Assembly (NCBI GenBank): GCA_041846495.1
Contig: JBGZEX010000088.1
Coordinates: 1 to 20,278, forward strand
Source: JBGZEX01 sp041846495
GTDB taxonomy: Bacteria > Bacteroidota > Bacteroidia > Bacteroidales > Marinifilaceae
Length of the DNA stretch: 20,278 nucleotides
Reading direction: 5' to 3'
Below are positions 6,698 through 14,967 of this stretch, piece after piece. A program made the translations under genes and the position numbers. Below the pieces are notes generated by a model that ran no database searches, was not told the origin of the DNA, and worked only from the letters and a program-made list of their open reading frames with translations. How positions within the stretch are numbered: position 1 is the stretch's first letter; each line of letters starts with the position of its first letter.

Positions 6698-7170
6698 TTA
6701 ACCGCAATCCGGTTCGTCGCCCGAAAAAAGTGACGGACTGCAAACCCATAACGCTATCCTCCACGGAATTTATCAGTTTAAAACGAAAAAAACTCACTAT
6801 TTACCGGATTCTATACTTCATCGGAGGAAATATCAGTCTCGCTTTCGGCATCATGGGCATATTTCTACCCGGACTTCCCACAACTCCCTTCGTACTTTTG
6901 GCAGCCGCCCTCTATGCCAAAAGCTCCCCCAAACTCTATAATTGGCTGCTCAACCATAAATTTTTCGGTCCCCGCATCCGCAATTACAGAGAAAAACAGG
7001 GCATAACGAAAAAAGGAAAAATCCGGATAATCGTTATGATGTCATCCATGGTCCTCCTATCCTCCATAGTTTTCATACCCGCCCCGGCCCTGAAAATCAT
7101 GGTGCTTGCGGCAGGTGTCACCGGCTCACTGGTCGTATGGTTCATAGTCCCCGATGCAAAAGAAGACTGA
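6694..7170 (+). CDS. DUF454 (YbaN-like) inner membrane protein
   Basis: This is a 158-residue protein with two hydrophobic hairpins. Residues about 38-70 contain FGIMGIFLPGLPTTPFVLLA, the hallmark of DUF454/YbaN proteins, followed by 'LYNWLLNHKFFGPRIRNYRE', which is also conserved. A second pair of membrane segments covers about 108-152. The function of the family is not known. The N-terminal 30 residues are basic and non-conserved, so the ATG at 6694 could be too early. However, it overlaps the mutY stop as ATGA, a typical coupled arrangement, and I keep it. Confidence 0.88.
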   Translation: MINRNPVRRPKKVTDCKPITLSSTEFISLKRKKLTIYRILYFIGGNISLAFGIMGIFLPGLPTTPFVLLAAALYAKSSPKLYNWLLNHKFFGPRIRNYREKQGITKKGKIRIIVMMSSMVLLSSIVFIPAPALKIMVLAAGVTGSLVVWFIVPDAKED

Positions 7171-7353
7171 CCTTCCCGATGCAGAGTTTTCGGCAATTTT
7201 TCAACCGGTATCTCCCGGAATAGATATTTGAAAATCAAAAAACTCATATGCGAACCGGGATTGTGCCGATAAATACTCACGCCTTACAACCGCTCCGACA
7301 TCGCCCCGGAAACAAAAACTCGAAAAACGACCGAACAGCGAAAAAGAAAATCC

Positions 7354-8073
7354 ATGAATGAAATTCCTATAATAAAAAAAGAAAGTATAAAAGATTACTG
7401 TTTAAGTGGATTCGTAGGCGGATTCTACACAGGAAGCCTCTACTTCTTACTTTCGTTAATCAATAATAGCACATTGGATTCTTTATATTCCGGATTTATA
7501 ATATGGGCAGGAATTACTATTTTATTCGGATTTGCTTTTATATACGAAGAGTATTTTAAACGGAAACGGAAGATTAAGAAATTGACATCTGAAAAATACG
7601 CATTTCTTCGGGAAAATGATTTCAGCCTTCATCCGGATTTATTTTTTGAAGGATTTTATCGCAAATATTTTTTTCGAGTTTTACCCATGAGCTCATGGGT
7701 AAAAAAAGGGATAATAGAGAAAGAAATCGAATTCATCGTTATCCAATCTTTTTATTCGTCCGATTCGGAAATTATCGATGATAAAAGAGAAGAAAATATG
7801 AGCGGTAATTATTTTATCGGAGAGATACATTTTACCTATCATTGTGCAGAATTCATTCCTAAGGATTGGGAGAATCCGGATTTTCAGAAAAATTTTGACG
7901 GACTCATAGGCATTTTAAAAAGAGAACATCTGGAACCTATGATGAAAGACGAGTGGGAAAATTCATTCGGGAATAAACTGGAACAAGACAGAAAAAACAA
8001 GGAAATTGCTCAAACTATGCAAATTTTAAAAATCGGCAAACTGAATATTATAGTTAGGAAATCGGATAAATAA
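7354..8073 (+). CDS. Hypothetical protein with two N-terminal membrane helices
   Basis: I do not recognise this 239-residue protein. Two hydrophobic segments lie at about 17-34 and 43-63, then a basic stretch (FKRKRKIKK). The rest is a soluble, probably cytoplasmic alpha/beta region of about 170 residues with 'LHPDLFFEGFYRKYFFRVLP' and 'NYFIGEIHFTYHCAEFIP'. The tail ends with a strongly hydrophilic helix (EQDRKNKEIAQTM). A 26-bp perfect palindrome sits inside the coding sequence at codons 109-117. The A+T content looks higher than in mutY and DUF454 upstream, which could mean a later acquisition. The 183-bp gap upstream holds no clear promoter. The start at 7354 is the first ATG of the frame. 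Confidence 0.75.
   Translation: MNEIPIIKKESIKDYCLSGFVGGFYTGSLYFLLSLINNSTLDSLYSGFIIWAGITILFGFAFIYEEYFKRKRKIKKLTSEKYAFLRENDFSLHPDLFFEGFYRKYFFRVLPMSSWVKKGIIEKEIEFIVIQSFYSSDSEIIDDKREENMSGNYFIGEIHFTYHCAEFIPKDWENPDFQKNFDGLIGILKREHLEPMMKDEWENSFGNKLEQDRKNKEIAQTMQILKIGKLNIIVRKSDK
7679..7704. repeat. 26-bp perfect palindrome inside a gene
   Basis: The two 13-bp halves (TTTTACCCATGAG and its complement) meet without a spacer at GAGCTC and are followed by more A residues. It lies inside the reading frame (encoding LPMSSWVK). As RNA it could fold into a stem of about 11 bp with a tetraloop. Confidence 0.7.
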
Positions 8074-8090
8074 GACGAGCTCGAAAACGG

Positions 8091-8117
8091 GATACTCTGT
8101 AACAAATGAAGAGTATC
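8091..8117. repeat. 8-bp stem hairpin before the DUF5700-like gene
   Basis: GATACTCT (8091-8098) and AGAGTATC (8110-8117) pair perfectly around an 11-nt loop. No T-run follows. It lies between the hypothetical gene stop (8073) and the next start (8147), so it may be a weak terminator or mRNA stabiliser. Confidence 0.35.
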
Positions 8118-8146
8118 AAGCTAATCGAATAACTTTTAGAGATAAT

Positions 8147-9286
8147 ATGACGAAAACGTATAAAACTGCAAATATGACTATAAATAAAATTCTCCTGGCC
8201 GGATTATTCCTGTTAAAAATACATGCGGTATTTTCACAAACCGTGGATTTGACTTCCGTAGATGAATTCTTCAAAATATCTTCTATGTTAAAGCAAGGAA
8301 AAGATGTCTCGGAAGAACAGTGGCGGCAATTAGAACATTCAACGGGCTACAAAGTTTTTGCGGAACAAAAAGACCGATTTCTTATCCGAACCGTAAAATC
8401 GGCAATGCAAATGGTGTTCGGCAATAGCCGGGAAGCGGAAAAGAAACACATCTTGAATCTTTCGCAGGCAGAAATCTCGGAGAACAAAACATCGATGCTC
8501 CGGAAACTTCTCCTGGACAATTATCAGGAAATCGACCGGAATTACGCATCCCTTAAATCCTTTCGGGAAAATTATAATTTCGATTCTCTACGCAGCAAAG
8601 CCATTGAAAGATTAAGCTCTTTCCTCGGGAAGCCAATAGACAGCACCGTCGTGTTGAAGCCCGTCTATTTCTTTTTTTTCACTCAGGACGGGAAAGATGA
8701 AGAAAATGCCCTCTATATCGATTTCAACCTTATCTATAAAATGACGGAACGGCAACGAAGGGATTTCCTTGCCCATGAATATTTTCACAATTACAGATTT
8801 TTTTTCGAGAATCATGACTTCAATCACAAAAACGACTTGAATTTCATGCTCGACATGATTCAAAATGAAGGAATTGCAGATCAAATTGACAAATCGCAAG
8901 GATATGAATCCTATTTTTCGGAAGTTGCCGTATCTCCGGTATCGGAAATCATGATTCGCCTGTATCATCAGGCCGAATCCGATTTGGAAAAAATCCACGA
9001 TATTGTGATAAGCTATGCCAAAAACGAAATATCCGAAGATAAGATGATCGATAAATTGCTTGAAGTCTATAAATTCAACGGACATGCCATCGGGTTTTAT
9101 ATGTCGAGTCAAATCGTAAAAGCGGGATACGGCCGGGAAATGCTCAAAAGTTTTTATAATCCTTTCGAATTCTACAGACTTTATCGTCTCGCTGCCATTA
9201 AAAACGGCAGTTTTCAACTAAGCGAAGAATTCATGGACTATTTGAAAAACCGTACGAAAAACCACTATCCCTTGGAGGCCATGTAA
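8147..9286 (+). CDS. Secreted HEXXH zinc peptidase, DUF5700-like
   Basis: This 379-residue protein has an N-terminal signal peptide (hydrophobic ILLAGLFLLKIHAVFS, cleavage likely before QTVDL). A zinc-binding helix LAHEYFHNY places His210, Glu211 and His214 in an HEXXH motif. About 27 residues later NEGIADQID supplies a Glu (E241) expected as third ligand, the gluzincin arrangement. The layout, an HEXXH followed by an NEGxAD helix in a mostly helical protein, fits the putative zinc peptidases of DUF5700; I assign it from pattern, not alignment. The substrate is unknown and it probably acts in the periplasm or outside the cell. A second ATG at 8174 gives a more compact signal peptide and may be the real start. 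It is spaced 73 bp from the gene upstream. Confidence 0.78.
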   Translation: MTKTYKTANMTINKILLAGLFLLKIHAVFSQTVDLTSVDEFFKISSMLKQGKDVSEEQWRQLEHSTGYKVFAEQKDRFLIRTVKSAMQMVFGNSREAEKKHILNLSQAEISENKTSMLRKLLLDNYQEIDRNYASLKSFRENYNFDSLRSKAIERLSSFLGKPIDSTVVLKPVYFFFFTQDGKDEENALYIDFNLIYKMTERQRRDFLAHEYFHNYRFFFENHDFNHKNDLNFMLDMIQNEGIADQIDKSQGYESYFSEVAVSPVSEIMIRLYHQAESDLEKIHDIVISYAKNEISEDKMIDKLLEVYKFNGHAIGFYMSSQIVKAGYGREMLKSFYNPFEFYRLYRLAAIKNGSFQLSEEFMDYLKNRTKNHYPLEAM

Positions 9287-9616
9287 AAAGGCTCCTATTG
9301 CTTTTTCATCAATTATGTAAATTATCACATAAGGCTATCGGCTGAACCGACCATAAAATCGTCGGAGATTCGGATTACTGAAAAAAGGTATGTAAACCGA
9401 ACGATATCCATCAATGAATTTCAATCAAAAAAATATATCGACTTTAAATAAAATAACTGTCGCCAACTGCCATGCTACACCGCGATAAAGTTTTCGTACT
9501 TAAGGGAATATTCGAATTCATTCGGAAAATGTCGAGAATAGATGTATAGATGCGAAAACGACTAATATTCATATTTGAAAGTTTCCCTATTTTCTCAAGA
9601 AAAAAAAGGTATTGCA
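9287..9616. other. 330-bp intergenic stretch, nothing recognised
   Basis: AT-rich sequence lies between the peptidase stop and the promoter at 9617. A weak AAAAAG/CTTTTT pairing right after the stop (near 9285-9306) might terminate transcription. I see no repeat, RNA gene or family-like reading frame; short frames here look random. Confidence 0.4.
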
Positions 9617-9647
9617 CTTGCTTGAACACGAATAAATATTAATTTTG
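9617..9647 (+). promoter_or_regulatory. Promoter of the coiled-coil protein-fhs pair
   Basis: CTTG at 9617-9620, 19 nt, then TAATTTTG at 9640-9647 gives three of four bases at -33, a full match to TAnnTTTG at -7, and ideal spacing. Transcription would start near 9654, about 23 nt before the ATG at 9677. Confidence 0.65.
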
Positions 9648-9676
9648 TTCCTTAGGTACATAAAAAACTCAAGATT

Positions 9677-10564
9677 ATGGAAACTAATACCGAATTGAGG
9701 AATAAACGAGAGAAAACATTGAAGCGCATTTTAGCCGTATTAGCCGGTTTATTGGCTGTTTTGTTCATTTTGTTTTTGGTAGAACATTCCAAAAACAGAA
9801 AAAACATGAAAGCCTTGACGACAGAAAAAGAAATGTTGCAAAAAGAATTGGGCGATCTGAGTTCCGACTACGACCATCTGAAGACCAATAATGAAACACT
9901 GAATAAAAAACTCGAATTCGAGCAGGAAAAGATTACAAAGCTATTGGAGGAAATGAAGGTCTTCAAAGCGAATTCCTATGCGGAACTCAACAAATACCGC
10001 AAAGAAATCAACACCTTGAAATCGATAATGAGAAACTATGTCATTCAAATCGATTCACTCAACAGAATAAACAAAAAATTAACAGCCGAAAATATCGAAA
10101 TAAAACAACAGGCCGATTGGACGAGGGAAAGAAATCAAAAACTCGAAAGCGATGCAAAACGAATGCAGGAAGTTATCGCTCGGGCAAGTGCTCTAAAAAC
10201 CGAAAACTTTGTAGTATACCCCATAAATAAAAGGGGAAGGGAAACCAATCTCAACAAATGCTACCAACTTAAAGCCGATTTTGTAATTGCCGAAAATATC
10301 ACGGCCAAACGAGGCGAAAGGACTGTTTATTTACGCATAACCCGACCGGACGATAAAGTGATTGCATTCAGTGCGGACGCCACCTTCAAATACCAAAACG
10401 TAAAATTGAATTATACGGCTAAACGCAGTTTCGATTACGAAGGCGAACGTTTGGAGGTCTCCATATTTTGGCCTAACGACGGAAGTCTTATCCGCGGAAG
10501 ATACGTTGCGGAGCTATTCAGCGATAATGAAAACATAGGCTCTACGGAGTTTACATTAAAATAA
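9677..10564 (+). CDS. Membrane-anchored coiled-coil protein
   Basis: The protein has 295 residues in three parts. A charged N-terminus is followed by one membrane helix at about 18-36 (RILAVLAGLLAVLFILFLVE). A long heptad-rich coiled coil spans about 45-170 (ELGDLSSDYDHLKTNNETLN and similar). A compact, probably beta-rich C-terminal domain runs about 178-295, with alternating strands (RTVYLRITRPDDKVIAF, RLEVSIFWPNDG, RYVAELFSDNENIGSTEF). There is no lipobox, so topology is probably N-in with the coil in the periplasm. I recognise the general architecture as common in Bacteroidales but cannot assign a function. It has its own promoter and lies only 22 bp before fhs, so they are likely co-transcribed. 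Confidence 0.82.
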   Translation: METNTELRNKREKTLKRILAVLAGLLAVLFILFLVEHSKNRKNMKALTTEKEMLQKELGDLSSDYDHLKTNNETLNKKLEFEQEKITKLLEEMKVFKANSYAELNKYRKEINTLKSIMRNYVIQIDSLNRINKKLTAENIEIKQQADWTRERNQKLESDAKRMQEVIARASALKTENFVVYPINKRGRETNLNKCYQLKADFVIAENITAKRGERTVYLRITRPDDKVIAFSADATFKYQNVKLNYTAKRSFDYEGERLEVSIFWPNDGSLIRGRYVAELFSDNENIGSTEFTLK

Positions 10565-10586
10565 ATCACATTAAATACTTAAAATT

Positions 10587-12254
10587 ATGACAGATATAGA
10601 AATTGCTCGTTCAATAAAATTAAAACCCATTACCGATATCGCAGGAAAATTGGGAATAGATACGGAAGGAATAGAATTGTTCGGAAAATACAAGGCCAAA
10701 CTGCCCTTGAATCTCATCCGACCCGAGAAAATGAAAAATAAAAATCTCATCTTAGTATCCGCCATTTCCCCCACTCCTGCCGGAGAAGGAAAAACTACGG
10801 TTTCCATAGGACTTACGGAAGGCTTGAATCGTATCGGTAAAAAGGCCATTGTCGTTTTGAGGGAACCTTCTTTGGGACCGGTATTCGGAATAAAAGGAGG
10901 AGCTACGGGAGGCGGGTATTCCCAAGTCGTTCCCATGGAAGACATAAACCTCCATTTCACCGGGGATTTCAATGCTATCGAAAAAGCTCATAATTTGCTT
11001 TCCGCACTTATAGACAATAACATCCAAAACAAAAAAAATAATTTGGGCATCGACCCCAGAACCGTTACCTGGAAACGGGTCATCGATATGAACGATCGCT
11101 CATTAAGGCATTTGATTGCCGGTTTAGGCGGAAGTTCATCCGGAGTGCCTCGAGAAACGGGTTTCGATATTACGGCTGCATCCGAAATTATGGCCATACT
11201 ATGTCTGGCTGAAAATGTAGAGGACTTGAAAAAACGTTTGGGGAATATATTTGTCGGCTATACCTATTCAAAAAAACCGATATATGCCCGGGATTTAAAG
11301 GCGGAAGGTGCCATGGCCACCTTATTGAAAGATGCAATCAAACCCAATTTGGTTCAAACGTTAGAAGGTAATCCGGCCATCATTCACGGCGGTCCTTTCG
11401 CCAACATAGCTCAAGGTACGAATTCCGTAATTGCGACGAAAACAGGATTGTCCTTAGCGGATTATGTAGTTACGGAAGCAGGATTCGGATTCGATTTGGG
11501 TGCCGAAAAATTCTTCGACATCAAATGTGTGACAGCCGGATTGAAACCCACGGCCGTAGTGTTGGTCGCCACCGTAAGAGCCTTGAAATATCATGGAGGT
11601 ATGAGTATAGATCAACTCAAAGAAGAAAATATAGATGCCCTGAAGCTCGGAATGCAAAATATGGAGAAACATATTGAAAATATGAAGAAATTCAATATTT
11701 GCCCCGTAATTGCAATCAATCGCTTCGTCTCGGATACTGAAAAAGAAATTCAAACCATCGTCGACAAATGTCGGGAACTCGAAGTTCCCATAGAAGTCGC
11801 CGACGTATGGGGCAAAGGAGGAAAAGGCGCAGAAGCCTTAGCTACCCTTGTCAGCAAGGTTTCCGAAAACTGTATTTCCGAAATGCGTCCCATGTACGAT
11901 TGGAATTGGACCATCGAGAAAAAAATCGCAACCATCGCCAAGGAAATCTATGGAGCCGTTGCCGTCGATTATACGGCCCAAGCCAAAAAAGATATGAAAA
12001 ACGCCATCGAGTTGGGATTAGATAAACTTCCGGTATGTATAGCCAAAACCCAAAAATCCCTGTCCGATAACCCGAAACTCTTGGGACGTCCGAAAGATTT
12101 CATCGTAACGGTACGACGTATCGAATTTGCGGCAGGAGCAGGCTTCATCGTGCCTATTACCGGAGAAATCATGCGAATGCCCGGTCTTCCGGAAATTCCG
12201 TCGGCAGAAAACATCGATATCGATAATAACGGAAATATTACCGGTTTATTTTAA
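10587..12254 (+). CDS. fhs: Formate-tetrahydrofolate ligase
   Basis: The enzyme joins formate to tetrahydrofolate using ATP, giving 10-formyl-THF for one-carbon metabolism (purines, formyl-Met, serine/glycine interconversion). The 555-residue length is normal. Family motifs are intact: SPTPAGEGKTT nucleotide-binding loop at 61-71, the LREPSLGPVFGIKGGATGGG block at about 93-112, 'ARDLKAEGAMATLL', 'IHGGPFANIAQGTNS' and VTEAGFGFDLGAEKF. The C-terminal 'GAGFIVPITGEIMRMPGLP' is also typical. It follows a coiled-coil gene by 22 bp and appears to use that gene's promoter. A strong hairpin after the stop probably ends the transcript. No other folate gene is adjacent. Confidence 0.97.
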   Translation: MTDIEIARSIKLKPITDIAGKLGIDTEGIELFGKYKAKLPLNLIRPEKMKNKNLILVSAISPTPAGEGKTTVSIGLTEGLNRIGKKAIVVLREPSLGPVFGIKGGATGGGYSQVVPMEDINLHFTGDFNAIEKAHNLLSALIDNNIQNKKNNLGIDPRTVTWKRVIDMNDRSLRHLIAGLGGSSSGVPRETGFDITAASEIMAILCLAENVEDLKKRLGNIFVGYTYSKKPIYARDLKAEGAMATLLKDAIKPNLVQTLEGNPAIIHGGPFANIAQGTNSVIATKTGLSLADYVVTEAGFGFDLGAEKFFDIKCVTAGLKPTAVVLVATVRALKYHGGMSIDQLKEENIDALKLGMQNMEKHIENMKKFNICPVIAINRFVSDTEKEIQTIVDKCRELEVPIEVADVWGKGGKGAEALATLVSKVSENCISEMRPMYDWNWTIEKKIATIAKEIYGAVAVDYTAQAKKDMKNAIELGLDKLPVCIAKTQKSLSDNPKLLGRPKDFIVTVRRIEFAAGAGFIVPITGEIMRMPGLPEIPSAENIDIDNNGNITGLF

Positions 12255-12264
12255 TTTATTTGAG

Positions 12265-12301
12265 AACTCTCCGGAGACGCCATATGTCTCCGGAGAGTTT
12301 T
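12265..12301 (+). terminator. Terminator after fhs
   Basis: A perfect 14-bp GC-rich stem (AACTCTCCGGAGAC at 12265-12278 with 12286-12299) has a 7-nt loop and is followed by a short T run (TTTT overlapping the arm). It starts 10 bp after the fhs stop. Confidence 0.75.
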
Positions 12302-12365
12302 CGTATTCAAAACCCTACTCAATAACGGTATTGAATACTTTTTTCGATTCTTTTACTCCACGACC

Positions 12366-13553
12366 ATGAAACGCTATGTCATAGCTCTTATTTCAAGTCT
12401 TTTAACAATTTTAATTATCGATATAATTTTATATCTCCCCCTAAAAAAAATTTTCAAGAAAAACAAAATCTACACCTCTCTATATACAGTCCACAATTTT
12501 CTTGTCTGCCTTTTAATTCTCTCTCTCTATATATATCTTCCGCAACTCGACAGTCCGGCTTTCTATCCCTATTTCAACCTAAGTATAGGTATCATAATAT
12601 TACTCTATATTCCCAAGATTGTTTTTATCGTATTTTATCATCTCGGAAAACTTATCCGGCGCGTATTTCCCGCTTTCAACATTTTCTATCGATGGACAGC
12701 TTTGTTTCTCGCCTCCGTATCGACAATCTATCTCATATGGTCTATGACATGGGGACGCTATAACTATAAGGTTGCTGCCATAGAAATTGCTTCCCGGGAT
12801 ATTCCTCCCGCTTTCGACGGTTTTAAAATCATACACATCAGCGATCTTCATCTCGGAAGTTTTTTTAAAGGTTATCGAGGAATCGAACTATTAACAAAAA
12901 AAATAAACGGACTGGACCCGGATTTAATCGTATTCACCGGAGATATGGTTAATAATTATGCAAGCGAATTGACGCCATGGATTCCCCAAATAGCAAAAAT
13001 GAAGGCCAAATACGGAAAATTCGCCTGTATGGGCAATCACGATTACGGCATTTACCACCATTGGGATTCTCAGGAAGCTTATCGGAAAAATCTCTCCGCT
13101 TTTTATTCCGGTATGGAAGCCATGGGCTTCCGGCTCTTAGATAACGAATCCCGTTTCCTCACCATAGGCAACGACAGTATTGTCTTATCCGGAATCGAAA
13201 ACTGGGGAGACAAGGATTTTATCAATAAAGCGGATATCCGTAAAGCAATTGCGGAGACAAAAAACAAATTCATCATTCTCCTTTCCCACGATCCTACAAA
13301 TTGGAGAACCGGAATCGCTCCTCTCGGCGTACACCTGACCCTTTCCGGCCATACTCATGCCATGCAGACAGGCATAAGGATTGGAAATAAAACCCTAAGT
13401 CCCGCAAAATACATGCACAAAGAATACGATGGCCTTTACAGTGAAGGAGAATCCCACATATACGTATCCCGAGGAGTAGGCTATATCGCTTTCCCCGGTA
13501 GAATAGGATTACGGCCGGAATTCACTCAAATCGTATTGCGGGCAAAACATTAA
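12366..13553 (+). CDS. Membrane-anchored metallophosphoesterase
   Basis: This is a 395-residue protein. The first 130 residues hold about four membrane helices (near 5-25, 40-58, 70-92, 108-128). The rest is a calcineurin-like phosphoesterase domain with all metal-binding blocks: HISDLHLGS (Asp160, His162), FTGDMVN (Asp193), MGNHDYG (Asn224, His225), LLSHDPTNW, and SGHTHAMQ. The architecture matches the YkuE/YaeI-like metallophosphoesterases, whose substrates are often lipid-linked or envelope phosphates; the substrate here cannot be read from sequence. It is preceded by the fhs terminator and followed by the arginine deiminase promoter, so it appears monocistronic. The first ATG of the frame (12366) suits the membrane start. 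Confidence 0.92.
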   Translation: MKRYVIALISSLLTILIIDIILYLPLKKIFKKNKIYTSLYTVHNFLVCLLILSLYIYLPQLDSPAFYPYFNLSIGIIILLYIPKIVFIVFYHLGKLIRRVFPAFNIFYRWTALFLASVSTIYLIWSMTWGRYNYKVAAIEIASRDIPPAFDGFKIIHISDLHLGSFFKGYRGIELLTKKINGLDPDLIVFTGDMVNNYASELTPWIPQIAKMKAKYGKFACMGNHDYGIYHHWDSQEAYRKNLSAFYSGMEAMGFRLLDNESRFLTIGNDSIVLSGIENWGDKDFINKADIRKAIAETKNKFIILLSHDPTNWRTGIAPLGVHLTLSGHTHAMQTGIRIGNKTLSPAKYMHKEYDGLYSEGESHIYVSRGVGYIAFPGRIGLRPEFTQIVLRAKH

Positions 13554-13622
13554 ACGCATATTTATTTCCCGATTTTGAATAATTATAAAGGGCAAAATTA
13601 AGGTTATTAGGTATTTATAATG

Positions 13623-13630
13623 TAAATTTG
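13623..13630 (+). promoter_or_regulatory. -7 box of the arginine deiminase gene
   Basis: TAAATTTG matches TAnnTTTG. The -33 region has no clear TTTG at 19-21 nt. Initiation would be near 13637, upstream of both candidate ATGs. Confidence 0.5.
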
Positions 13631-13683
13631 CGAATAACGATATTTCCCATTCTCGAAATATCACAATGATAAAAATTCATATT

Positions 13684-14967
13684 ATGCAAGAAATAGTAGA
13701 AGTTAAAATCGGCTCTGAAATCGGCAAATTAAACGGTGTAATCTTACATACTCCCGGAGAAGAAGTGGAAAATATGACTCCTGAAAATGCGGAACGGGCA
13801 TTGTATAGCGATATCATCAATTTATCCATAGCCAAAGAAGAGTACAGGCAAATCTCGGGCGTGCTTTCAAAAGTCACCCGCACTTACGAAGTAAAAGATT
13901 TACTACATAACATCTTAAAGGATGAAGACGTAAAACTCGAAGTATTGAACCGTATTCAAACCATAGAACCGGAGATTTTAGAAAAGACTCCGAGAGGAAG
14001 CGTCAAATCGAAACTCATGGATATGGATGCCGCCACTCTGTCCCGTTTACTAATCGAAGGAGTGGAAATGGATAAGGACAATCTGACCAAATTCCTTTCG
14101 GACGACTGGTATTCGCTCCGTCCCATGCACAATCTTTTCTTTACCCGCGACGCATCCATGAGTTGGAACGACAAAGTCGTTATCGGACGTATGGCCTCCA
14201 ATGTACGCAAGCGGGAAGCCATCATCATGAAATCCATATTCGACTTTACCCCCGAATTCAATACCCGTACCCTGCTCATACCCGATGATATATCTCAAGG
14301 AATACGCCCAACTATCGAAGGAGGAGATTTCCTCGTAGCCCGGGAAGACATTCTGCTTATAGGCTGCGGATGTCGTACCAATACCCTGGGCATCGATAAA
14401 ATTCTCAACGAATGCATAACCGATAAAACCGGGACTCGGCATATCATTGCCCAACAATTGCCCTTATCTCCGGAATCTTTCATCCATTTGGATATGGTAT
14501 TCACCATTCTCGATCACGACAAATGCATGGCATTCGAACCTCTCATTCTCAATCCCTCTTCTCCCTATAAAACCGTACATATGACGATAGAAAACGGAAA
14601 ATTGGTTTCCATAAAGGAAGAAGAAAATATTATTTCCGCCCTGAAAGGTCTCGGTATGGATATGCAGCCCGTATTATGCGGAGGTGCCGACGAATGGAAT
14701 CAAGAACGTGAACAATGGCACAGCGGAGCAAATTTCTTCTGTATCGAACCCGGAAAAGTTTTAGGTTATGCCCGCAATAACTACACTATAGAAGCTATGA
14801 ATAATGCGGGATTCGAAATTATAAAAGCCAATGATGTCATCAGCGGAAAAATCGACATCGGCTCTTATAAAAAATGCGTCGTAACAATGGAAGGATCAGA
14901 ACTTCCCCGAGGAGGCGGAGGAGCGAGATGTATGACAATGCCCATCAATCGCAATTCCGTAAAGTGA
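13684..14967 (+). CDS. arcA: Arginine deiminase
   Basis: Arginine deiminase hydrolyses arginine to citrulline and ammonia. The protein is 427 residues from the ATG at 13684, about the family's usual 410-420. All catalytic blocks of the guanidino-group-modifying fold are present: LHTPGEE near the start, PMHNLFFTRD (Asp156), 'TIEGGDFLV' (Glu212, Asp215), 'IHLDMVFTILD' (His268) and the C-terminal loop RGGGGARCMTMP with nucleophile Cys416. An in-frame ATG at 13666 would add six residues; the alignment of SEIGKL with family N-termini favours 13684. The other arginine deiminase pathway genes (ornithine carbamoyltransferase, carbamate kinase, antiporter) are not next to it, so it may work alone or with genes elsewhere. 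Its 3' end overlaps menA by 40 bp. Confidence 0.93.
   Translation: MQEIVEVKIGSEIGKLNGVILHTPGEEVENMTPENAERALYSDIINLSIAKEEYRQISGVLSKVTRTYEVKDLLHNILKDEDVKLEVLNRIQTIEPEILEKTPRGSVKSKLMDMDAATLSRLLIEGVEMDKDNLTKFLSDDWYSLRPMHNLFFTRDASMSWNDKVVIGRMASNVRKREAIIMKSIFDFTPEFNTRTLLIPDDISQGIRPTIEGGDFLVAREDILLIGCGCRTNTLGIDKILNECITDKTGTRHIIAQQLPLSPESFIHLDMVFTILDHDKCMAFEPLILNPSSPYKTVHMTIENGKLVSIKEEENIISALKGLGMDMQPVLCGGADEWNQEREQWHSGANFFCIEPGKVLGYARNNYTIEAMNNAGFEIIKANDVISGKIDIGSYKKCVVTMEGSELPRGGGGARCMTMPINRNSVK
14910..14927 (+). promoter_or_regulatory. Shine-Dalgarno of menA inside arcA
   Basis: AGGAGG (14910-14915) and GGAGGAG (14917-14923) precede ATG 14928; the second GGAGG core is 6 nt from the start. These bases are the arcA codons for Gly-Gly-Gly-Gly-Ala of the catalytic loop. 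This decides the menA start over the earlier in-frame ATG at 14874. Confidence 0.7.

Noticed and set aside
8612..9217. Minus-strand 201-codon frame under the zinc peptidase gene
   Set aside because: It is antisense to an HEXXH protein with signal peptide; no coding signature.
14874..14927. Earlier in-frame ATG for menA at 14874
   Set aside because: It would add an arginine-rich stretch that is just the other frame of arcA, and the strong Shine-Dalgarno points to 14928.
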